Source: JANOQP01 sp044227705
GTDB taxonomy: Bacteria > Bacteroidota > Bacteroidia > Chitinophagales > Saprospiraceae
Direction of reading: 5' to 3'
Assembly: GCA_044227705.1 (NCBI GenBank)
Contig: JBGAWE010000131.1
Location: 1-12,907 of the forward strand
DNA: 12,907 nt
The notes beneath the pieces are model-generated. The model did no database searches. It was given only the letters and a program-made list of their open reading frames with translations, and was not told the origin of the DNA. Position 1 is the stretch's first letter. Every line of letters starts with the position of its first letter. Positions 6,984-12,907 of this stretch are shown here, piece after piece. Both the position numbers and the translations under genes were made by a program.

Positions 6984-7870
6984 TATTTCCTCGCTCGCCA
7001 GCTTGCCCAAAACTCGTGCGCGGCCGCCTCGATTTCCACGTCGTCCGCGTCGAGGTCGGCGGTGTCGATTTCGACGGGCTTCGGGGTCTCCTCTTTTGTC
7101 TTTACTACTAGGAAGCGGGTGCTGCTCTTCCCCTGCTGGCGATGTTCGAGGAAGATGTCGGCCACATCGGCCCAGGCAACCGTCGGCCGTTTTCGAAGGG
7201 TGATTCCGTCGGCGTCGAGCCGGATGGCTTCTGGTAGGCGCAGCCTCGGCAGCCAGCGCACCAACTGGACAACGACGACGATGAGGAAGAAAAACCCGAA
7301 CGGAAAGAACCCGCCGCCGCCAAACCCGGCCGCCGTGAACCCGCCGAAGAACAGGGCCAAGACCCCGATTTGCAACAGGAATTTTTTGAAAGAATAGCGG
7401 AAAACCCGTGTTTCGAGCATCCCGCTCGGGGTAGCCACCTCCATCTGGCGCGGCTTGTCGAGCCGCATTTCGAGTTCAGCCAGCCGCTCTTGTTGCTCGT
7501 GCGTGCGGAATTCGAGGAAGTTGAGCCAGCTTTTTCTTGCCCAAATCATGCCCTTCGCCTCGGCGAGCTGGTAGAGGCGGTGGGCGTCCTGCACGTTCTC
7601 GAGCGCCCAGATTTTCCAGTCCGCGCTGTGCAGCCCGCGCCACAAAAGAGCGGCCGCGACGCTGACGAGCGAGATGCCGATGCCCAGCAGCGCAGTCTGT
7701 CGGAAGTTGGAAAAACCGTCGCCGTGGAGCGCTGGGAGCCAGATGCTTTTGAAAAAAATGAAGCCCCAGGCGAGTGCGCCAGCCATGACAAATCGGCCGG
7801 GTATGGTGATCAAATCGCGACGGCCGCGCTCGATGGCCTCGGGGACTGTGGTGAAATACGGGTTGTTCAT
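6983..7870 (-). CDS. Hypothetical four-helix membrane protein with possible PH-like C-terminal domain
   Basis: The gene encodes 295 residues from an ATG at 7870. Hydrophobic helices lie near residues 26-45, 59-77, 162-182 and 185-207; the last pair is Phe- and Gly-rich (FFGGFTAAGFGGGGFFPFGFFFLIVVVVQ overall). A charged, likely helical segment, EQQERLAELEMRLDK, lies between the pairs. The C-terminal ~85 residues (IRLDADGITLRKRPTVAWADV, then FLVVKTKEE) resemble the 'DGI...I.W.DI' pattern of bacterial PH-like domains on small membrane proteins. That is a pattern impression, not a firm family match. The C-terminus should be cytoplasmic. The gene starts 48 bp after the stop of the response-regulator gene on the same strand, with no terminator in between, so the two may be co-transcribed. 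Function is unknown. Confidence 0.8.
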   Translation of the reverse strand: MNNPYFTTVPEAIERGRRDLITIPGRFVMAGALAWGFIFFKSIWLPALHGDGFSNFRQTALLGIGISLVSVAAALLWRGLHSADWKIWALENVQDAHRLYQLAEAKGMIWARKSWLNFLEFRTHEQQERLAELEMRLDKPRQMEVATPSGMLETRVFRYSFKKFLLQIGVLALFFGGFTAAGFGGGGFFPFGFFFLIVVVVQLVRWLPRLRLPEAIRLDADGITLRKRPTVAWADVADIFLEHRQQGKSSTRFLVVKTKEETPKPVEIDTADLDADDVEIEAAAHEFWASWRARK

Positions 7871-7918
7871 CGGAAAGGGAGTTTTCGGTCTATGCCGCAG
7901 CGTGGCGGGCGCGTTATC

Positions 7919-8680
7919 TCACCCCGGCAACGCCAGCCGCCCGACCGCCTCGACAAACTCCGCCCGCCGCCGCCGAGCCACCGGGACGCGCTTGCCGCCG
8001 GTCAGCACGGCGTCGGCCGTGTCGCCCGACTCGAAGCCCGTGACCTCCCGGAGGTTTATCACAAAGGACTGGTGGACACGCATGAACGGCGGCTCGGGCA
8101 GCATCTTCTCGAAGTCGGCCAGGTGACGGGAGGAGACGACGGGCGGCCGGTTTTTCGAAAAAAGCGTCGAATAGCTCCCGTCCGATTCCAAGCAGAGCAG
8201 CTCCGAGAGCACGACCACCTCGAAGCCGCCCGCGTGCGGCACGAGCAGCCGGTCGGGCGGCCTCTCCGTGCCGAGGAGCTGGCGGGCGACCTCCAGTTGG
8301 ACGGCCTCGACGCGCTGCTTTTTTTCGATGAAACGGGCGACGCCCTCGCGGAACAGGCTCGGGCTTAAGGGTTTGACCATGAAGTCGAACGCCGCGAAAC
8401 GGAAGGCCCGGATGGCAAAATGCCCGAACGCCGTGACGAAGATGACGCCGAAGGGCGGCACCTCGGGCCACCGCTCGAGCAGGTCGAAGCCCGTGCCGTC
8501 GGGCATGTCGATGTCGAGGAAGACGAGGTCGGGCCGCGCCCGTTCGAGCAGTGCCTGGCCCTCGGCCACGCCCGCCGCTTCCCCGACGACGGCGAGCCGG
8601 TCGGCGAAATGCTCGGCCAGCAGGCTTCGGGTGACGGCGCGGGCGGCCGGCTCGTCGTCGATGAGGACGGTTTTGAGCAT
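7919..8680 (-). CDS. LytTR-family response regulator
   Basis: The ATG at 8680 gives 253 residues starting MLKTVLIDDEPAAR, the normal receiver opening. The frame is open upstream to 8851, but that stretch is intergenic. Receiver landmarks are the acidic pair D8/D9, the phospho-acceptor D56 in LVFLDIDMPDG, T83 in VIFVTAFG and K103 in FMVKPLSP. A short linker leads to a LytTR DNA-binding domain (about residues 150-250) with LLCLESDGSYSTLF, the hallmark FMRVHQSFVINLREV, and GGKRVPVARRRR. Phosphorylation would come from a LytS-type kinase, and the only one in the window, at 10433-12907, is the natural partner. The two are separated by an oppositely oriented hydrolase gene. The regulator shares its upstream region with that gene and runs into the membrane-protein gene downstream. 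Target genes cannot be read from the sequence. Confidence 0.93.
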   Translation of the reverse strand: MLKTVLIDDEPAARAVTRSLLAEHFADRLAVVGEAAGVAEGQALLERARPDLVFLDIDMPDGTGFDLLERWPEVPPFGVIFVTAFGHFAIRAFRFAAFDFMVKPLSPSLFREGVARFIEKKQRVEAVQLEVARQLLGTERPPDRLLVPHAGGFEVVVLSELLCLESDGSYSTLFSKNRPPVVSSRHLADFEKMLPEPPFMRVHQSFVINLREVTGFESGDTADAVLTGGKRVPVARRRRAEFVEAVGRLALPG

Positions 8681-8863
8681 GGTGGCGCAGCGTTTATGTT
8701 GTGAAAAAGGGCGCGGCCGAACGTTGCCCCGTCCGCGCCGAATCGGGCGGCAAGTGTACCAAATTTGAACGTTTCGGGCCGGAAGCCGCGCCCTTTGCCC
8801 AAATTTGGGCCATCCCGGCGAGGCCCGCCGTGCCGACTTTTTTTTCACCAAAAAATATTTCCA
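8681..8863. promoter_or_regulatory. Divergent regulatory region between response regulator and hydrolase
   Basis: This 183-bp region is upstream of both the minus-strand regulator and the plus-strand hydrolase. Its main feature is the paired CCAAATTTG sites described separately. TACACTTG on the minus strand (8758-8751) matches the -7 consensus TAnnTTTG at all but one fixed position and faces the regulator, about 70 bp before its ATG, without a clear -33 box. No TAnnTTTG element facing the hydrolase was found. The region just before the hydrolase start is A/T-rich (8839-8863). No short gene was seen. Confidence 0.5.
8758..8810. repeat. Paired CCAAATTTG sites 40 bp apart, one in a perfect 14-bp palindrome
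   Basis: CCAAATTTG occurs at 8759-8767 and again at 8799-8807, a spacing of exactly 40 bp, close to four helical turns. The second copy is the core of GCCCAAATTTGGGC (8797-8810), a perfect palindrome. Both have the symmetric CAAATTTG centre. They sit between two divergent genes in otherwise GC-rich DNA, which suits a dimeric regulator binding the same face of the helix twice. Known LytTR sites are usually direct repeats, so the binder could be another protein. Confidence 0.5.
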
Positions 8864-10430
8864 ATGAAACTCCGTCCGCTCCCCGCCCTGCCGCTGCTCG
8901 TCGCGGCCGCGCTTTTTTCATGCAAAAAGAACGACCCGCCGCCCGCCGTGCCCGTACTGCAGGCCGCCCCAGTCGAGGCCGGGCTGTTCGGCTTCAACAC
9001 CGGCTCCACCTTCCACCTCCTCAACCCCGGTCTGCCTTTCTACGGGGCCGCGCAGGACGTGGCTGCCCACTGGCTCGACTCGCTCGACTGCCGCTCGTTT
9101 CGTTTCCCCGGCGGGCGCGACGCCAATTTTTACCACTACGATGGAAAGGGCTACGGCTTCCGGCCCGACGAGTTCGAGGTGGGCGCCAGCGACGAGGAGA
9201 CAGCCCTCGAGGTCGCCACCCAGGTCTTCGCCCACGAGGCCGAGTACCCCGACGGCGTGAACGCTGGCTCGGCCTATGCTGAGATGGCCAGCCGGCAGTC
9301 GGGCCACCGCTCCATTTTCACCCTCAACATCCTCCACGCCAGCTACGAGGAGAACCGCGACGCCATCCTGTGGCTGCGCTCCATCGGAGCCGAGTTTGAC
9401 GGTTTCGAACTGGGCAACGAGACCTACCTCGCCATCCACCGTGACGACTTCCCCACCGCGCAGGACTACATCGCCCGGGCGAAGGACTGGGCCACCCGCC
9501 TCCGCGCCGACTTCCCAGGCCTGCCCATCGCCGTCTGCGGCGCGCCGGTCAAGCGGCAGGAAGGCGCCGCGCAGGCCGTTTTTTTCCGCGACTGGAACGA
9601 GGCGTTGAGCCACGAGGGTTTTTTCGACGCCGTAACCTGGCACTACTACGTCAGCTTCGACCCCGGCTGCGGAACCGACCGCGCCGACCCCGCCGCGTGG
9701 GCCTGCCTGCGCGACTCGATGGTGCGCGAGACGGGCGAGCGGCTGCCGATTTACCTCGATTTTTGGAGGTCGAAATTCCCCGGGAAGAAGCTCTGGCTGA
9801 CCGAGTGGAACCTCGGAAAGGGCCGCGTCGAGTGGCTTTCGAGCCAGGCCTGTGCGCTGTTCGTGGCCGCCTTTGAGCTGGAATTGGTGCGCTTTTCGGC
9901 GCAAAACGGCGGATTCATCGAGTTTGCCCACCACCACAACCTGCTGGCCAACGGCAAATTTTCCGTCCTCACGCCCGACGGCGATGCCTCCGGCTCGCTC
10001 GACAAGGCCCGCCGCTCGCCCGGCTTCCTCGCCTTTGCCTCGATGAAGCACCTGTTCGACGGCTCGCGCAGTGTGGCTCGGCGGGGCGGGCGAACTGTTG
10101 TTCAGCAGCGGAGCGCGGAGGAATCCGCTGGTGGCCGGGCTTTTCATCAAGCCGGGCAGCGCAAAGGCCGAGCTGGCCATCCACCTCCTCAACCCGACCG
10201 ACGCGCCAGCCCGATTTTCGTGGAAGCAGACTGGCGGCGCGAGCTTCAAAATCGGCTCGAAAACATAGGGTTCGACCGGTTTTTCGTCAAAAACGACCGG
10301 ATTTCAGTCCGATTTGCTCTCCACCGGCCAAAGCTCGGAGGCCGAAATCGAGCGAATCGGCGGCATCGAAACCGGCAACTTCTCGGTCCCGGCACGGTGC
10401 GTGCTGGTCGTGCGGCTGGCTGTCGAGTGA
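8864..10430 (+). pseudogene. Clan GH-A-like glycoside hydrolase lipoprotein, broken by frameshift and in-frame stop
   Basis: The start is the ATG at 8864. The frame is open upstream, but MKLRPLPALPLLVAAALFSC is a lipoprotein signal with lipobox LFSC (Cys20). The body resembles arabinofuranosidase/GH39/GH79-type (beta/alpha)8 enzymes: SFRFPGGRDANFYHYDGKG, then FELGNETYL with E186 as likely acid/base, VTWHYYVSF, and LWLTEWNLGKG with E314 as likely nucleophile. The NE and TEW motifs, 128 residues apart, are typical of this clan; the substrate is unknown. Near 10061-10090 the sensible protein moves to the next frame (ELLFSSGARRN, then VAGLFIKPGSAKAELAIHLL), equal to one inserted base or two lost. 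That frame then meets TAG at 10266-10268, but the protein-like sequence continues (SSEAEIERIGGIETGNFSVP, then LVVRLAVE) to TGA at 10428-10430, two bases from the kinase stop. With both lesions repaired it is about 520 residues. Both catalytic motifs precede the lesions. A sequencing or assembly error is an alternative. Confidence 0.75.
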
Positions 10431-10432
10431 GG

Positions 10433-12907
10433 TCAGGGAAGCGAGATGGTCGCCCGCACTCCTCCGACCGACCCGTCGGTTTCGCGCCATTCCTCGACGG
10501 TGATGGCCGCCCTCGGGTCGGTCGAGGCGGCGGCAAGGCGGCGGCGGGCGATGTCGGAGCCGACCGAGCGGTGATTTTTGGGCACAGCCTCCACCGACAG
10601 CCCCGGCCCGTTGTCCTCGACGATGGCCCGCAGCCCGTCCTCCCCGAAAGGCTCGAAACGCACGGACAGCTTCCCTCCTTTCCCCGTCCGGCGGCGCATG
10701 CCGTGCAAGACGGCGTTTTCGACGAAAGGCTGCACGAGCATCGGCGGCAGCCGCAGCCCGAACGTGTCCAGTTCCGGCGCGACCGCGACCTCCCATTGAA
10801 AGGCGCCCCGGAAGCGGGCGGCCTCGAGCGAGAGGTAGTTTTTCAAATACTCGACCTCGTCGTCGAGGCCGATTTCTTTTTGAAAAGACTGGTCGAGCGA
10901 CTGCCGGACGAGCTGCGCAAAGCGCGACAGGTGCTCGGCCGCAGCCTCGCGCTCGTTGGCGAGGATGAACTCTTGGGCCGAGTTGAGGCAGTTGGAGATG
11001 AAGTGCGGGTCCATCTGGGCGCGGAGGGCCTGTTTTTCCAGCTCGACGGCCTGCTCACGGAGGGCCATCTCCTTTTTCAAGATGCGCAGCCGGTATCGGT
11101 AAAAGGCCGCGACCGGCCCGACCGCCAGCCCAATGGCGAGCAGCCGGAACCACCAAGTCTGCCAAAACGGTGGCCGGACCCGAATGCCCAGCCGCGCCGC
11201 CTCGCTCCAGTCGCCCTCTGCGCCGAGCGAGGCGACTTCGAGCGCGTAGCTGCCCGGCGCGAGCGAAAAGAGGTCAAGTTCGGGCCGCGAGAGCCGCTGC
11301 CAGGGCTGTTCGGGGCCGAGCCGCCAGCGAAGCTCGCCGCGTTCGGCCGTGCGCAGGTCGGGGCAGTCGAGCTCGAGGTGGAGGTTGTTTTCGTCGTGGG
11401 CGAGTTCGATTTCGGCGGCGGAGAGTAGGCCGGTCGCGGCGGCCTTTTGGTTGATTTTCAAAAAAGAATAGACCGGCCTGACCGGCCTCGAGACCGGAGG
11501 GAGGTCGCCGCTGTCGAGCATGGCCAGCCCGCGCGGCGTGCCGAGCCAGACGCGCCCGGCCGTGCACCGGACGGCCGTCACCTGGTTGACCGGCAGGCCG
11601 TGCGCGGCGGTGAAGCGGCGGGCGAACCAGCCTTTTTCGCCCCGGTCTTCGAGGCGGAAGGCACCAGCGGGGGTCGCGCCCCAGAGGTGGCCGGCATCGT
11701 CCTCGTCGAGCGCGGATATGCGGTTGGAGGGCAGGCCCCCCTCCTCCGAGTCGATGAGGTCGAAGCCACCGCCGGGCCGCTCCACCAGCAGGCCGAGCTT
11801 CGTGGCGACGGCGATCCGGCCGTCTTTTTTTAAAAAAATCAGCGAGACGCCGCTTGCCAGCGCAGGGTGCAGCAAGTTTTTGGGGACGAGCTGCCCGTCC
11901 TTCCACTCGAAAAGTCCGCGCCAGTTGCCCGCCCAGACGCGGCCGCGCCCGTCCTCGACGAGGGCCTCGAAGCCCTCTTTAAGCCCGTGTTTGGTGGAAA
12001 AATCGACCACTCTGCCGCTCGATGCCTCGATGCAGGCGAAAAGCTGCTGGGAACAGGCCCAGACCCGCTCGCCGCCGGGGCTGGCCGAGAGGAAGCGCGA
12101 GGCGCGGCACGGCTGCGGCCCTTTTTGCGAGCCGACGGGCGGCAATTCCACCTCTTTCCAGCGGTTGCCGAGGAGGCGGGCGAGCGTCCGCTTCCCCGAC
12201 CAGAGGGTGCCGTTTTTTTCAAAAAAAAGGCTCGCACTGACGAGGCTTCCGGCCGGTTCCTGTGCGGGCAGCGGCCGAGCGAGACCGGTTTTCGGGTCAA
12301 GTTCGACCTGTTTCCCATTGAAAAAACCGACAAATAGCCGCCCGCCCGCCCCCTCGGCGATGGTCGAGACGTGATCGCCGCCCAGCCCGGTGAACAGGCG
12401 CAGGTTTGGGTCGATGGACTGAAAAAGGCCGTTTTCGAGGCTCGCCGCCCATAGGCCGGCACCGGTCGCCGAGGTGGCGAAGTGGCGTATTTGCCCTTCC
12501 AAAAGCGTCTCGAACCGCCCGGCGAGTAGGTCGTCCTCCGTCCGGTAGAGGCGCAGACCGAGGTCGGGCAAGGCCATGAGCAGGCCGTCGCCGCTGCCGG
12601 GCAGGGGCATTTTTTGCATGAAAGTGACCCGTTCGCCCAGCCGGAAGGAGGCCCGAACCCGTCCGCCGTCGAGCAGGAAAAGGTGGCCGTTGCGGTAGGC
12701 CGCCTCGCCGCCGCCCCACGAGCAGAAGGTGCCGAGGCGGATTTTTGGGTCGCTCTCCCGAATGCCGTCAATGCGCCGGGTGCCGCTCGCGGCGCGGATT
12801 TCGATGGCGGCTGGCTGGCCGGGCGGCGCGGCGGCTTCCTCCGATTCCGAGAAGCACTGCGACTCCGCCATCCACCGGCCGCCGACGTCGACGATGAGCA
12901 TGTCGCC
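10433..12907 (-). CDS. LytS-type sensor histidine kinase with propeller and Y_Y_Y sensor, 5' partial
   Basis: The frame is open to the right edge and the protein continues beyond it; 824 residues are in the window. Residues 1 to about 460 (numbered from the edge) are beta-propeller repeats of the Reg_prop kind, seen in WAGNWRGLFEWKDG, HLWGATPAGAFRLED and VWLGTPRGLAMLDSG. A Y_Y_Y-type beta-sandwich follows (DENNLHLEL, LRWRLGPEQPWQRL, LAPGSYALEVASLG), then one membrane helix (WWFRLLAIGLAVGPVAAFY) and a coiled-coil linker. The kinase core has LRAQMDPHFISNCLNS with the phospho-acceptor His at about residue 635, PPMLVQPFVENAVLHGMRR (N box), VEDNGPGL (G box) and HRSVGSDIARRRLA. The usual H-box motif is MNPHFLFN, so the D and S here are variants. 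There is no fused receiver or AraC domain, so it needs a separate regulator, most likely the LytTR protein at 7919-8680. The propeller faces the periplasm and probably senses a carbohydrate or envelope signal. Confidence 0.93.
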   Translation of the reverse strand, partial: GDMLIVDVGGRWMAESQCFSESEEAAAPPGQPAAIEIRAASGTRRIDGIRESDPKIRLGTFCSWGGGEAAYRNGHLFLLDGGRVRASFRLGERVTFMQKMPLPGSGDGLLMALPDLGLRLYRTEDDLLAGRFETLLEGQIRHFATSATGAGLWAASLENGLFQSIDPNLRLFTGLGGDHVSTIAEGAGGRLFVGFFNGKQVELDPKTGLARPLPAQEPAGSLVSASLFFEKNGTLWSGKRTLARLLGNRWKEVELPPVGSQKGPQPCRASRFLSASPGGERVWACSQQLFACIEASSGRVVDFSTKHGLKEGFEALVEDGRGRVWAGNWRGLFEWKDGQLVPKNLLHPALASGVSLIFLKKDGRIAVATKLGLLVERPGGGFDLIDSEEGGLPSNRISALDEDDAGHLWGATPAGAFRLEDRGEKGWFARRFTAAHGLPVNQVTAVRCTAGRVWLGTPRGLAMLDSGDLPPVSRPVRPVYSFLKINQKAAATGLLSAAEIELAHDENNLHLELDCPDLRTAERGELRWRLGPEQPWQRLSRPELDLFSLAPGSYALEVASLGAEGDWSEAARLGIRVRPPFWQTWWFRLLAIGLAVGPVAAFYRYRLRILKKEMALREQAVELEKQALRAQMDPHFISNCLNSAQEFILANEREAAAEHLSRFAQLVRQSLDQSFQKEIGLDDEVEYLKNYLSLEAARFRGAFQWEVAVAPELDTFGLRLPPMLVQPFVENAVLHGMRRRTGKGGKLSVRFEPFGEDGLRAIVEDNGPGLSVEAVPKNHRSVGSDIARRRLAAASTDPRAAITVEEWRETDGSVGGVRATISLP

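Noticed and set aside
8765..11428. A single 887-codon plus-strand gene starting at 8765
   Set aside because: The part before 8864 lies upstream of the lipoprotein signal. After about 10075 the translation turns into Arg-rich sequence antisense to the kinase. The open frame merely runs past the frameshift.
1..12907. CRISPR arrays, tRNA or rRNA genes, insertion sequences, phage or known defence genes
   Set aside because: Reading both strands showed no regularly spaced direct repeats, transposase-like protein, RNA-gene cores or known defence domains.

Overview
The window comes from a GC-rich (well over half G+C by eye) member of the Bacteroidota. Three things point there: two proteins carry type IX secretion (T9SS) C-terminal sorting domains of different types, the two-component genes are of the LytS/LytTR kind with a Reg_prop/Y_Y_Y sensor, and intergenic TAnnTTTG elements match the Bacteroidota -7 promoter box. 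A Saprospiria-like lineage would fit, but nothing here proves the class.

Layout, left to right. (1) 1-696, minus: N-terminal half of a secreted GH144/glycoamylase-like glucanase running off the left edge. (2) 897-1691, plus: small T9SS-secreted protein with a Reeler-like/choice-of-anchor V domain and a CX4CH motif. It ends at a strong bidirectional terminator (1710-1745). (3) 1775-4579, minus: large PKD-repeat, T9SS type B surface protein with an in-frame 513-bp tandem duplication. (4) 4732-6951, plus: exported WG-repeat protein, followed by a second convergent hairpin (6955-6983). (5) 6983-7870, minus: four-helix membrane protein with a possible PH-like tail, 48 bp downstream of (6) 7919-8680, minus: LytTR response regulator. 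(7) 8864-10430, plus: clan GH-A-like glycoside hydrolase lipoprotein, broken by a frameshift near 10061-10090 and an in-frame TAG at 10266. (8) 10433-12907, minus: LytS-type sensor kinase with a propeller/Y_Y_Y sensor, its N-terminus off the right edge.

The kinase and response regulator are probably partners. The broken hydrolase lies between them on the opposite strand and shares a divergent promoter region with the regulator. That region holds two copies of CCAAATTTG exactly 40 bp apart, one inside a perfect 14-bp palindrome, so an autoregulated circuit with the hydrolase as target is a reasonable but untested idea. The rest looks like an ordinary cell-surface and secretion region. No RNA genes, CRISPR arrays or insertion sequences were seen. 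No intergenic gap exceeds about 200 bp.

No clearly new multi-gene system is evident. The items most worth a second look are the decayed hydrolase inside the two-component pair, the paired palindromic sites, and the A/T homopolymer islands repeated through the GC-rich coding sequence.
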